In this document: piece by piece, positions 5,846-13,592 of the stretch | How positions within the stretch are numbered: position 1 is the stretch's first letter | Layout: every line of letters begins with the position of its first letter | IMG/VR virus record: IMGVR_UViG_3300035034_000360 | Span: 1-22,408 of that record | Origin: a virus | Direction: 5' to 3' (one strand) | Length of the DNA: 22,408 bases | The notes under the pieces: model-generated | Databases searched by the model: none | What the model was told of the DNA's origin: nothing | What the model saw: only the letters and a program-made list of their open reading frames with translations | Made by a program: the position numbers and the translations under genes

Positions 5846-5869
5846 TAAAAAACAAGAATGGAGTAGGAA

Positions 5870-6412
5870 ATGGGAAAACAAGCAACGAGGGTAGAGATTG
5901 TTTCGATAAAGGACATCAAAGAGAACCAAAAGAACCCACGTATTATCAGAGATAAGAAGTTCAGCGACTTGGTGAAGAGTATAAAAGACTTCCCTGAAAT
6001 GCTGGAAGCCAGAGAGATTGTCGTGAACACAGACATGGTTATCTTGGGCGGAAACATGCGACACAAGGCTTGCATTGAAGCTGGTATTGAAAAAGTACCA
6101 GTAAAAATTGTTGACTGGACTCAAGAAAAGCAAGACGAGTTTGTAATCAAAGACAACGTGAGTGGCGGTGAGTGGGACTGGGACGAGCTTGCGAACGACT
6201 GGGACAACGAACTGCTGGAAGATTGGGGAGTAACTGGAGTGCATGGTGACTTCAAGCCAAAGTTCAACCCAGACTCAACCTTTAGCACGACCAGCGAAGA
6301 TGATATGGGTAAAGCCCCTGCTAAAATGCAGAAAGACTTTGACGGAAACGGCAATGCCAAAACAACCGTCTTGTGTCCGTTCTGTGACGAGGAGTTTATG
6401 GTAAATGAATAA
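5870..6412 (+). CDS. ParB/Srx-fold protein with C-terminal zinc knuckle
   Basis: A 180-residue protein with ATG at 5870 behind GGAGTAGGAA. Residues 8-85 are a ParB-type domain: an N-terminal strand, KNPR (residues 21-24), the helix SDLVKSI, VILGGNMRHKA (57-67, corresponding to the ParB GG/GE-x-x-R box) and the strand KVPVKIVDW. Residues 97-121 form the acidic tryptophan-rich tail common in phage ParB-like proteins (EWDWDELANDWDNELLEDWG). The end adds CPFC (Cys169, Cys172), half of a zinc knuckle. Chromosomal ParB proteins are CTP-binding partition factors; phage versions beside terminase are often labelled ParB-like nucleases, though their role is usually unproven. The position just upstream of the packaging genes suggests DNA handling before packaging. 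Confidence 0.85.
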   Translation: MGKQATRVEIVSIKDIKENQKNPRIIRDKKFSDLVKSIKDFPEMLEAREIVVNTDMVILGGNMRHKACIEAGIEKVPVKIVDWTQEKQDEFVIKDNVSGGEWDWDELANDWDNELLEDWGVTGVHGDFKPKFNPDSTFSTTSEDDMGKAPAKMQKDFDGNGNAKTTVLCPFCDEEFMVNE

Positions 6413-6473
6413 CATGCCAGATAAAAAAAGAGCGTGAGTATAAAGAGCAACAGCAGGGGAAGTAACTGAACCT

Positions 6474-6501
6474 TTGACTGGTGGTAGTATAGTGGTATAC
6501 A
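6474..6501 (+). promoter_or_regulatory. Probable promoter ahead of terminase genes
   Basis: TTGACT (6474-6479), 16-base spacer, TATACA (6496-6501) with TGG immediately before it as an extended -10. It lies in the 120-base gap before the terminase genes, so it probably starts the late transcript. The string GGTAGTATAGTGGTA here resembles a tRNA D arm, but no tRNA can be folded around it. Confidence 0.55.
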
Positions 6502-6532
6502 GACAAAGCAAAAATGGAAAGGTGACACATTT

Positions 6533-6919
6533 ATGGGAACTAGCAAGCAAGTTGGAAGCAAAAGAGTACCGAACCCTACTGGCAAGGGTGGCTTTCGAGA
6601 ACGCCCACAAGACCGACACAATGGTGTTTGGAAGAAAGAAGATACACCACGCTACAAGCTTGAGTTGATGATGAACATGTCAGAAGCAGAGCTACGCAAG
6701 GTAGCTGAAGACAAAGAAGCCCCACTGTTTGAACGGAAGCTTGCTACCCTGATACGCAAGGGCGAGTGGAAAGAGATTGAAGGTATGATAAATCAGGTGT
6801 ATGGCAGACCACTTGAAAAGATTGACGCACATATTGAGGGCAAGTTCTCAACGATGTCAGATGATGAGCTAAAGAAGATTGTGGCAACTGGCGCACGGCT
6901 ATTCAAAGACGAAGAGTAG
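6533..6919 (+). CDS. terS: Terminase small subunit-like protein
   Basis: A 128-residue protein directly upstream of the large terminase, where the small subunit normally lies. The start at 6533 has GGAAAGG about 10 bases upstream. Residues 10-30 (KRVPNPTGKGGFRERPQDRH) form a basic glycine-rich N-terminal tail like those of DUF5681-type phage proteins. Residues 40-100 are helical (MSEAELRKVAEDKEAPLFER, then a helix with KGEWKEIEGMINQVYGRPLE). The 'EGMINQVYGRP' block is familiar from small terminase subunits. The protein would form a ring that recognises phage DNA and hands it to the large subunit. The call rests on position and these pieces. Confidence 0.68.
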   Translation: MGTSKQVGSKRVPNPTGKGGFRERPQDRHNGVWKKEDTPRYKLELMMNMSEAELRKVAEDKEAPLFERKLATLIRKGEWKEIEGMINQVYGRPLEKIDAHIEGKFSTMSDDELKKIVATGARLFKDEE

Positions 6920-6928
6920 GGTTGACGC

Positions 6929-8314
6929 ATGGTTGACGGCACAACACTAGGGGCAATGATTGAACTGAGCCGCAGGAAGAGCAAAGAGCCTGACACTGGC
7001 TTCCTTTGGTTCGTGGACAATATCTTTAGCGCCAGCTTTGATGAGTTTGTGTCTGGTAAATACATTGAAGAGGTGGCTTGCGTCATGGCAGAGAACCGTT
7101 GGACAATGGACATCTCAGCACGTGACCACTTCAAGAGTACCCGACTGTATGCCGAGATTATGTATGACATCTTTGTAACTGAAACTAACATTGAGTGCCA
7201 CTACTTCAGCTATCAACAGGGAATGAGCGCATACCACCTTGAGAAGCTAAAGAAGATGATACAAGCCAACCCTTTCTTTGCAACCTTTACCGACCTATCA
7301 CCGATGTCACTGTCAAGTATTCACTATCACAATGGCAGAGCAGTGTACCAAGCGAAGCCACAGGGCTTGCTGTCTTTCAAGCGTGGTATTCACGCCGAAC
7401 GTATTTACATTGATGACCCTTTGAAAGACCCTGAGAACAAGCTTGCACCAACGGTAATCTACAAGATAAACAACATTATCAAGACCGAGGTGTACGCAAT
7501 GGTCAAGAAGGGCGGTATATGTCGAGTGGTAGGCACGCCACAGACAAACAATGACTTCTTCTTTGACGAACTGCTACAAAACAAGTTTGTGGTAACAGTA
7601 CGACCAGCAATCACTGACGAGCTAAACAAGATTGTCATATTCCCTGAGTGGAAATCATACGATGAACTGGTTGAGATACGTGACACAATTGGCGATAAGG
7701 CGTTCAACCAAGAGTACATGACCAAGCCTACCTACAGCGAGAACAGCTATGTAGACCGCAAAGACCTTGAAAAGGTAGTAGATGTGCTGTTGAAGCAAGA
7801 AACGTCATACAGGGGCGCTGGTGACGTTGTAGCAGGGTTCGACATAGGCAAGAAGAGTCACCCAGCCCACCTAGCTATATACAGACGGCACAGAAACGGT
7901 GAGGGCAAGTACCAGTACGTGCAGTTATTGAGTAAATGGTTTGACGGCGTTGAGTATAAAACCCAGCTTGAGTTCTTGTTATACGCAATTGAAGAGTTTG
8001 GCATTGATAAACTACGGTATGACAACACTCGTGGTGAGTTTGAGGGCTTTGCCGAACAAGGTCTATTGCCACGCCAGATGATACCAGTGGTTTTCAGCAT
8101 GAAGACAAACAACTCTATGGCTGTATCACTCAACACGGTAATCACAGAAGACAGGGTGTCAATCATAAACGACGTGCGACAGATTGACCAGATACTACAG
8201 GTAAATAACGAACTACAAGCCATTGAAAGCGCTATGGGACACGGTGACAGCTTTTGGAGCAATGCAATGGCTTTGTGGGAAGAAAGAGAGAATAGGTATG
8301 GCGTACGAAGCTAA
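6929..8314 (+). CDS. terL: Terminase large subunit (packaging ATPase/nuclease)
   Basis: A 461-residue protein of usual TerL length. The ATPase half has a deviant Walker A, ARDHFKST (residues 64-71), of the 'aRdhgKS' type, a Walker B, IYIDDP (159-164), and a coupling motif, VVGTP (200-204). The nuclease half has RNase-H-like acidic residues: Asp305 in AGFDIGKK, Asp365 in RYDNTRGE and Asp440 in HGDSFWSNA. It would power DNA translocation through the portal and cut concatemers. The start at 6929 has TAGGG upstream and lies nine bases after the small subunit. The motif set is complete, so it should be active. Confidence 0.95.
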   Translation: MVDGTTLGAMIELSRRKSKEPDTGFLWFVDNIFSASFDEFVSGKYIEEVACVMAENRWTMDISARDHFKSTRLYAEIMYDIFVTETNIECHYFSYQQGMSAYHLEKLKKMIQANPFFATFTDLSPMSLSSIHYHNGRAVYQAKPQGLLSFKRGIHAERIYIDDPLKDPENKLAPTVIYKINNIIKTEVYAMVKKGGICRVVGTPQTNNDFFFDELLQNKFVVTVRPAITDELNKIVIFPEWKSYDELVEIRDTIGDKAFNQEYMTKPTYSENSYVDRKDLEKVVDVLLKQETSYRGAGDVVAGFDIGKKSHPAHLAIYRRHRNGEGKYQYVQLLSKWFDGVEYKTQLEFLLYAIEEFGIDKLRYDNTRGEFEGFAEQGLLPRQMIPVVFSMKTNNSMAVSLNTVITEDRVSIINDVRQIDQILQVNNELQAIESAMGHGDSFWSNAMALWEERENRYGVRS

Positions 8315-8531
8315 GAAAATCAAACACATAACGGTAATCGTTGAAATGGCTGACGGTGTGACAGAAGAGCTTTGCTACCAAGAGAACAGTTACCCCAATG
8401 ACACGGCTATTCTGGCTGATGTTGCAGTAGACGTGCAAGCCAAAATGAAAGAAATCAAGAAGGGCGGTAACATTGTTGGCACTATTGGTGGACAGGTTGA
8501 CTTGTATGAACTACTAAAGGGACAGTCGTGA
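8298..8531 (+). CDS. Small protein between terminase and portal, 77 aa
   Basis: ATG 8298 overlaps the end of the terminase gene by 17 bases and follows GAAAGAGAG. It looks like a small alpha/beta protein: strand KHITVIVEMADG, helix DTAILADVAVDVQAKMKEIK and a glycine-rich ending (GGNIVGTIGGQVDLYELL). No family is recognised. Its position suggests a packaging or head-assembly accessory, but that is inference from gene order only. An in-frame reading to an earlier ATG at 8223 lies inside terL and was rejected. Confidence 0.68.
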   Translation: MAYEAKKIKHITVIVEMADGVTEELCYQENSYPNDTAILADVAVDVQAKMKEIKKGGNIVGTIGGQVDLYELLKGQS

Positions 8532-8537
8532 TACAAT
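8529..8537 (+). promoter_or_regulatory. Extended -10 promoter element, copy 1 of 3
   Basis: TGA-TACAAT, followed by AAAACCAACAATG, upstream of the portal gene at 8589. The same TGATACAATAAA plus CAACAA block appears at 11264 and 16398, each about 45-60 bases before a structural gene. No good -35 is seen, in keeping with an extended -10 promoter or one helped by an activator. Confidence 0.6.
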
Positions 8538-8588
8538 AAAACCAACAATGAAAACAGCAGTCTAACCGCACGGAAAGGCGCACACGGT

Positions 8589-10730
8589 ATGCCACAAAAG
8601 AAAAACAGAGCCACACTGGGTATGAGAATAAAATCGTTCTTTGAGAGCGGTAACTTTATACCACCACTAGAAAATCACATAGGCAGTGGTCTTGAAGCGA
8701 TGACAGTTGAAGAGTACAAAACCAAGAAATCACAACTGAACGCAAACATCGGTTGGGTGTACACCGCAAACCAAGCTATCTCAGATGACGCTGGTGCAGT
8801 AAAGATGAAGCTATACAAGCAAAAGAAAGACGGCGACCAAGAAGAGGTCTTTGAACACGAGATACTTGACTTGATAAACAACCCGAACAACGCACTGACC
8901 AGCAAACAGTTTTGGAGCTTATACCAGAGCTATCTGAACCTAACAGGCGAAGCGTACATTTTGAAGTTGGACAACAAGGGCAAGCCCCAGCTTGACACCA
9001 ACAAGCTACCGAGCGCACTCTTCCCTATTCCTTCACACTTGGCTACGTTCAAGATTGGCAAGAACTCTTGGGAAGAGAGCATTATTCAGTTCAACGGTGT
9101 TGACTACCCTATCAATGCAATCTTGCGTGATATAAACCCAGACCCAGAAAACCCTTACTACGGCATGAGCATTGTACGTAAAGCCAGCCTTACGATTGAC
9201 ACAGACGTACAGATGAAGCGTTGGAACAACAAGCTGTTTCAGAACGGCGCACGACCTGGGGTTGTTGTTGAAGTGCCAGACCGTATGTCAGACGAAGAGT
9301 ACAAGCGCTTCAAAGAAGAGTTTGATAGTAACTATTCAGGCACAGACAACACGTTCAAGCGACTTATTTTAGAGGGCGGTGCTAAGGCAAAACCTTTCAT
9401 GCTCAACACTCAAGACCTTGACTTCTTGGAAAGCAAAAAGTTCTCACGTGATGAAATCTTGGCTATGTTCCGTGTATCAGCGAGCAGTATAGGCATTACT
9501 GAAGATGTAAACCGTGCCAACGCTGAGGCTCAGGAGTACCAGTACGCCAAGCGCCTTATCAAGCCACGACTACAACAGCGCATTGACTTTCTAAATGCAC
9601 GCTTCATAAAACCTATATACGGCAATGAGTTTGTTCTCAGCTTTGAAGAGATAGTCCCAGAAGACCGAGCGCAACGATTGTCTGAAGCTACTGGCTCAGT
9701 GAACAAGTGGCTTACCATTGACGAAGTACGTAACCTGTACGGCTACGAGCCATTACCTGACGGACAGGGTACTGAGCTATACGTACCAGTAAACCAGATA
9801 CCACTCAGTGCAATCAGTGAGCTTGTGAACGCCACAACCGATACGGACGGTGAAGAGGACGCTGACGACACACCAGCAGGTGACAGCGAGGACAGCAAAA
9901 GCACAAACCCAAAAGTTGACGATACTCGTACCAAAGAGATAAACGGTGAGCTAAAGGTCAAAGACTACACGCTCAAATCTCTTGCATACGAGCGCAGTAT
10001 GGTACGGCTATCACGAAAGATGTTCAACCAACAGAAGGCTGACGCATTGCTATGGTTGAACAGGCGTGAAGAAAAAGGCTACATCAAGGGCGTTGACCTA
10101 CGCAAAAAAGACTGGGCTGATGATATGGTTGACTGGGACAAGTACAAGCGCCAGTATCAGAAAGACTTTGAGAAGCTTATACAGACAATCATTGATGAGA
10201 TTGGTGAAGAGGCATACCGCCAGATAGTCAACGACGGTGGCTTTGAGCCGTTTGCACCTGAGATACAGAAGTACGTGCAAGAAGCCTCATTACGAGTAGC
10301 AGTTGGTGTGAACGATGAAACCCAAAAACAAATACGTGCCACGCTTGCACAGGGCTTACGAGATAACGAGAACGTACAGGAGCTATCAGCACGTGTTTCA
10401 CAAGTCTTTGGCACAGCCAGCACCAACAGAGCCTACGTCATTGCACTAACTGAGAGCGCAACAGCACAGAACACGGCTGACGTGTTTGCATGGGGACAGA
10501 CTGGCGTTGTCGAAAGCAAGGAGTGGTACACGGCTGAAGATGAAAGGGTTTGTGTATTCTGTAACGATATGAACACAAAGTCAATACGGCTCAATGAAAC
10601 CTTCTTTGATAAAGGTGACAGGCAAGTGATTGGTCAAAGCACCATGAAGCTAGACTACCGCTCAATTGGTGAACCACCACTACACCCACAGTGTCGTTGT
10701 GTCTTATTGCCAGTCTTGAGGGAAGTATAG
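8589..10730 (+). CDS. Portal protein fused to MuF-like domain
   Basis: A 713-residue protein. Residues 40-400 are an HK97-type portal (NIGWVYTANQAISDDAG, LTGEAYILKL, YYGMSIVRKA, FSRDEILAMFRVSASSIGI), which forms the dodecameric channel at the head vertex. An acidic linker follows at about 414-450. Residues 460-713 are a phage Mu gpF-like domain: ALTESATAQNTADVFAW, Cys655-x2-Cys658 in VCVFCNDMN, and the terminal PPLHPQCRC with His699, Cys702 and Cys704, a probable metal site. Portal and MuF are usually separate genes; here they are one chain. MuF is a minor head protein sometimes carrying exported toxin domains, and none is seen here. The start at 8589 follows GGAAAGG. Confidence 0.93.
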   Translation: MPQKKNRATLGMRIKSFFESGNFIPPLENHIGSGLEAMTVEEYKTKKSQLNANIGWVYTANQAISDDAGAVKMKLYKQKKDGDQEEVFEHEILDLINNPNNALTSKQFWSLYQSYLNLTGEAYILKLDNKGKPQLDTNKLPSALFPIPSHLATFKIGKNSWEESIIQFNGVDYPINAILRDINPDPENPYYGMSIVRKASLTIDTDVQMKRWNNKLFQNGARPGVVVEVPDRMSDEEYKRFKEEFDSNYSGTDNTFKRLILEGGAKAKPFMLNTQDLDFLESKKFSRDEILAMFRVSASSIGITEDVNRANAEAQEYQYAKRLIKPRLQQRIDFLNARFIKPIYGNEFVLSFEEIVPEDRAQRLSEATGSVNKWLTIDEVRNLYGYEPLPDGQGTELYVPVNQIPLSAISELVNATTDTDGEEDADDTPAGDSEDSKSTNPKVDDTRTKEINGELKVKDYTLKSLAYERSMVRLSRKMFNQQKADALLWLNRREEKGYIKGVDLRKKDWADDMVDWDKYKRQYQKDFEKLIQTIIDEIGEEAYRQIVNDGGFEPFAPEIQKYVQEASLRVAVGVNDETQKQIRATLAQGLRDNENVQELSARVSQVFGTASTNRAYVIALTESATAQNTADVFAWGQTGVVESKEWYTAEDERVCVFCNDMNTKSIRLNETFFDKGDRQVIGQSTMKLDYRSIGEPPLHPQCRCVLLPVLREV

Positions 10731-11156
10731 GTGGAGCGTGATTTCATTGACTACGACCACTTACTGTGGACGAAGCCTCAATGGGAACACAGCAAAGCCA
10801 GCAAAGCACTCAGGCGACACCCAGCCCTAATTAGACCACTCGATAGACTCGTACACGAAGAGAAGCACCGTGAAACGCCACCAGTACCCCTTCTTGGTCA
10901 TTACGCCATTACACGTACGCTCAGTACGTTCAAGGGTGGACACACACCACTACAAAGCATTGATAGCTTGCAGATTTCTATTGAAGAAGCCAGCCGAAAC
11001 CCCAAAGCGCACGTCATTGAAAAGCACTTGGCAGAGCTTGTTATATGGACGCTTGACTTGGCGAAGCCGTACTGGGCTACATCACCAGATGAACCGCAAA
11101 GAACTGTGGTAGACTTGGGACAACACAGGCAACAAAGAAATGAAACCAAGACTTGA
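10731..11156 (+). CDS. Conserved head-module protein of unknown function, 141 aa
   Basis: The frame begins at GTG 10731, immediately after the portal stop, with AGGGAAG just inside the portal gene as ribosome binding site. Residues 28-70 (HPALIRPLDRLVHEEKHRET, then PPVPLLGHYAI) and 80-125 (a helix with EEASRNPKAHVIEKHLAELV, then DLAKPYW) are helical and histidine-rich. They resemble an uncharacterised phage protein family with 'PPVP-L' and 'H-LAEL-I-A-DL-KP' blocks found next to portal/MuF genes. Function is unknown; a minor head component or assembly factor is a reasonable inference. A downstream ATG in another frame (10870) was rejected because it breaks this pattern. Confidence 0.72.
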   Translation: MERDFIDYDHLLWTKPQWEHSKASKALRRHPALIRPLDRLVHEEKHRETPPVPLLGHYAITRTLSTFKGGHTPLQSIDSLQISIEEASRNPKAHVIEKHLAELVIWTLDLAKPYWATSPDEPQRTVVDLGQHRQQRNETKT

Positions 11157-11263
11157 ATATACCTATGTATCACGTTGGGAACTACATTGTTTCAGCTATG
11201 GGTATGGTAGCCAGCGAACATTACTTTAGAGTTGGTGACGGTTCAGACCACTAGCATAGTTTG

Positions 11264-11272
11264 TGATACAAT
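11264..11272 (+). promoter_or_regulatory. Extended -10 promoter element, copy 2 of 3
   Basis: TGA-TACAAT followed by AAAATCAACAACG, upstream of the gene at 11316 and the protease-capsid genes. It matches the copies at 8529 and 16398 over more than 20 bases, including the transcribed part. It would give the capsid genes their own promoter. Confidence 0.62.
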
Positions 11273-11315
11273 AAAATCAACAACGAAGTTCAAAATAGCA
11301 AGGAGAACATCAACA

Positions 11316-11540
11316 ATGGCAATCCACTATGAAGGCACAGAGGTAATCAACGGTGTGCGCCGTGTAGTTATCGACCACTCGCCTAAGACAAAACAAATCA
11401 CCAAACGAAAAATCAACAAATCAGCAAAGACTGGCAAGACTGTCAGCGAAGAAAAAACTGAAGAGTACACAAGCCCTACCTACGAAACTGAAGTAGACGC
11501 AACACCAGAAGAGGAAGACGACAATGCGAAAGATAACTAA
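11316..11540 (+). CDS. Small charged protein before the protease, 74 aa
   Basis: ATG 11316 follows a strong AAGGAG site (11300-11305) downstream of the promoter element at 11264. The N-terminus forms short strands (MAIHYEGTEVINGVRRVVID). The middle is lysine-rich (KTKQITKRKINKSAKTGK), and the end is a run of acidic residues (ATPEEEDDNAKDN), so much is probably disordered. Its end overlaps the protease start by 17 bases. No family is recognised; a head-assembly accessory role is possible from position alone. An upstream in-frame ATG at 11232 lies before the promoter and was rejected. Confidence 0.7.
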   Translation: MAIHYEGTEVINGVRRVVIDHSPKTKQITKRKINKSAKTGKTVSEEKTEEYTSPTYETEVDATPEEEDDNAKDN

Positions 11541-12462
11541 ATTATTCAGCAACCAAGCAATCCGTTCTATTGACGAGAAGACACGTACGGCTGAGTACAT
11601 CATCTCAACTGATGACAAAGACCGTATGAACGAAGTTGTTGAACAGTCATGGGACTTGGACAACTACAAAGCCAACCCTGTTGTACTGTGGGGTCACGAC
11701 CCTAGCAACCCTGACAACGTACTCGGTAAAGCTATTGAAATTGTCACTGAAAAAGAGGGTGACAGGAAAATCACCACAGCCAAGGTACAGTTTGCAGAAG
11801 AAGGTACATCACGTGGCGTTGACGTTGTGTGGTCACTTATAAAGCAGGGTATCTTGAAGACAGTATCAGTTGGCTTTATACCCCACACCTTCAAAGACGG
11901 TGACGCAGACAGTGGTATTCAGCAAATCCTTGCAGACAACGAACTGTTGGAGTTCTCAATTGTACCTATTCCAGCTAACCCTAACGCTGTAGCGCTTGCC
12001 TTTGGTGATGAAAGTATTGGTGAGAAAGACGCAAAGTGGCTTGTCAAACAGTACAAAGCCGAACAGACATTCCTTGAAAAAGCTATGTATGATAGTATAA
12101 AGTCAAACCAAGCAGACAAAAACAACGATAAAGGAGCGAAAGCAATGACCGATGAAGAAATTACTAAGCTTGCAGAGGCACTCGGTGTAGCCGTTGCTGA
12201 CGCAATCAACCCAAAACTTGAAGAAATCCTTACAGCCGTAACTGGTGAAGAAGCCGAAACCGAAGAAGAAGAAGAAGAGCTTGACGAAGACGCAAAGTCA
12301 AGTAAGAATAAAGACAACGACTCAGCTAACTCCGAGCAAGATGACGAGGACGGCGCTGATGATGACTCAGAGGACGTTGACACAGAAGTTGACAAAGAGG
12401 CTGAAAAAGCTTACCTCGAAAAACTGGAAAAAGACTTTAGTGAACTCGAAGGAGAGAAATAG
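11524..12462 (+). CDS. HK97-type prohead protease with scaffold-like C-terminus
   Basis: A 312-residue protein. Residues 10-165 are the U35/S78 prohead protease, a serine protease of herpesvirus-assemblin fold: His58 in VVLWGHDP, Ser115 in LKTVSVGF and Glu143 in ELLEFSIVPIPANPNA, the last block being highly typical. It trims capsid and scaffold inside the procapsid. Residues 165-207 are a linker. Residues 208-312 are helical and extremely acidic (EEEEEELDED and similar runs), like a scaffold or delta domain. The capsid protein's own delta domain is short, so this tail may supply scaffolding. A strong internal ribosome binding site and in-frame ATG at 12145 could express the tail alone. Confidence 0.92.
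   Translation: MRKITKLFSNQAIRSIDEKTRTAEYIISTDDKDRMNEVVEQSWDLDNYKANPVVLWGHDPSNPDNVLGKAIEIVTEKEGDRKITTAKVQFAEEGTSRGVDVVWSLIKQGILKTVSVGFIPHTFKDGDADSGIQQILADNELLEFSIVPIPANPNAVALAFGDESIGEKDAKWLVKQYKAEQTFLEKAMYDSIKSNQADKNNDKGAKAMTDEEITKLAEALGVAVADAINPKLEEILTAVTGEEAETEEEEEELDEDAKSSKNKDNDSANSEQDDEDGADDDSEDVDTEVDKEAEKAYLEKLEKDFSELEGEK
12145..12462 (+). CDS. Possible nested scaffold protein from an internal start
   Basis: Within the protease gene, AAAGGAG (12130-12136) lies eight bases before an in-frame ATG at 12145, a better ribosome binding site than many true starts here. Translation would give the last 105 residues: helix MTDEEITKLAEALGVAVADA and then an acidic helical region. The arrangement mirrors lambda, where the scaffold Nu3 is the C-terminal part of protease gene C made from an internal start. 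The site is seen directly; expression and scaffold role are inferred. Confidence 0.6.
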   Translation: MTDEEITKLAEALGVAVADAINPKLEEILTAVTGEEAETEEEEEELDEDAKSSKNKDNDSANSEQDDEDGADDDSEDVDTEVDKEAEKAYLEKLEKDFSELEGEK

Positions 12463-12465
12463 ATT

Positions 12466-13527
12466 ATGAAAACTCGTAAACAAATTATGAAAGAATTTCT
12501 TGACGCAAAAGCTAAGAGCGCAGTTGTAACATCTGACACTCAAGTTGACGCTAAGAAAGAAACAGAAAACGCACGTGTTGAATTGAACGCAAAGTTCTTT
12601 CAGGCTGTTGCTAACAAAGACACACAAGCACTACGTGCAATGCAAGCTGACATCAAAGAGGAATACAAAGCCCTCGGTGACGGTCAGAATGTAACTACTG
12701 ACGCTGACGGTGGCTTCCTAGTGCCGATTGATGTATCTAACCAGATTATTGACCGCTTGGAGTATCTCTCACCTATTCGTCAGTACGCAACCGTATTGAA
12801 CCTTGGTGCTAAAACTAAAATCAACATTGCCGACGGCAAGCCTACAGCTTACTGGGTTGATGAAGGTGAAATTATCACCCGAAGCAAGGCAACCTTCTCA
12901 CAGAAAGAGCTGACCCTCGAAAAGGTCGCTGGACTTGGTGGAATGAGCTACGAAGCTTTGAACGACACAGTTTCAACACCTGACTTGCAGACATACGTTG
13001 TCAACGCCTTTGCTGAAGCAATCTCAGACAAGGAAATTGAAGCGTTTGTAAACGGTGACGGAACTAAGAAACCTTGGGGCTTCCGCTCAGGCGACATCAC
13101 ACCTGTTGCTAAGGTATCAGCAACCTTGGACTTCAAAGCACTTGTGTCATTGAAGTACGGCTTGAAGAAAGCTTACCGTGACCGAGGCGTGTTTATGGCT
13201 GGTAGCGGTGCTATCGAGAGCCTAGTTGGATTAGAAGACTCACAAGGACGACCAATCTTTGTAAGTGGCTTGCAAGAAAACGAGTCAGATGTACTCCTTG
13301 GACGACCTGTTGTCGAAGTAAACGAAATCCCTGCTAACGAAGTATGGTACGTTTACCTTCCTGACTACATCATCGGTGAAGGTGGTGCGCTCCGTGTTGA
13401 CTTCGGTACTACTGGTGACGACTTCGAAACTGATAAAATCAGCGTTCGTGTCATTCACCGTGTTGCTGGACGACCTACACTCAGCGACGGTTTCGCAAAG
13501 CTTACACTCTCAGACGTGTCAGTGTAG
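12466..13527 (+). CDS. Major capsid protein, HK97 fold
   Basis: A 353-residue protein three bases after the protease stop, with AAGGAGAG upstream of ATG 12466. Residues 1-70 are a helical delta domain, shorter than HK97's roughly 100 residues, probably removed by the protease. Residues 75-353 are the HK97 capsid domain: GGFLVPIDVSNQIIDRL, SPIRQYATV, AYWVDEGEI, LGGMSYEALND, then IEAFVNGDGTKKPWGFR and the C-terminal ISVRVIHRVAGRPTLSDGFA. Several hundred copies would form the icosahedral shell. A strong terminator follows directly, so capsid expression is separated from the tail genes. Confidence 0.95.
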   Translation: MKTRKQIMKEFLDAKAKSAVVTSDTQVDAKKETENARVELNAKFFQAVANKDTQALRAMQADIKEEYKALGDGQNVTTDADGGFLVPIDVSNQIIDRLEYLSPIRQYATVLNLGAKTKINIADGKPTAYWVDEGEIITRSKATFSQKELTLEKVAGLGGMSYEALNDTVSTPDLQTYVVNAFAEAISDKEIEAFVNGDGTKKPWGFRSGDITPVAKVSATLDFKALVSLKYGLKKAYRDRGVFMAGSGAIESLVGLEDSQGRPIFVSGLQENESDVLLGRPVVEVNEIPANEVWYVYLPDYIIGEGGALRVDFGTTGDDFETDKISVRVIHRVAGRPTLSDGFAKLTLSDVSV

Positions 13528-13547
13528 CCTAACCTACAATAAACATC

Positions 13548-13576
13548 AGCCCCTTGAAAAAGGGGCTTTTGTTTTT
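13548..13576 (+). terminator. Intrinsic terminator after the capsid gene
   Basis: AGCCCCTT (13548-13555), GAAA tetraloop and AAGGGGCT (13560-13567) form a perfect 8-bp stem with a stable GNRA loop, followed by TTTTGTTTTT. It lies 20 bases after the capsid stop and directly before the leaderless promoter at 13578. Confidence 0.93.
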
Positions 13577-13577
13577 G

Positions 13578-13586
13578 TGCTATGAT
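13578..13586 (+). promoter_or_regulatory. Extended -10 promoter for a leaderless gene
   Basis: TGC-TATGAT (13578-13586) is an extended -10 only six bases before ATG 13593. Transcription normally starts about 6-8 bases downstream of the -10, which would place the start at or beside the ATG, leaving no room for a 5' leader or Shine-Dalgarno. No -35 is evident, since the upstream DNA is the terminator. Confidence 0.6.
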
Positions 13587-13592
13587 AAAAAT

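Noticed and set aside
6480-6510. tRNA D-arm-like string GGTAGTATAGTGGTA
   Set aside because: No acceptor stem, anticodon arm or T arm can be placed around it; it is better explained as the spacer and -10 of a promoter.
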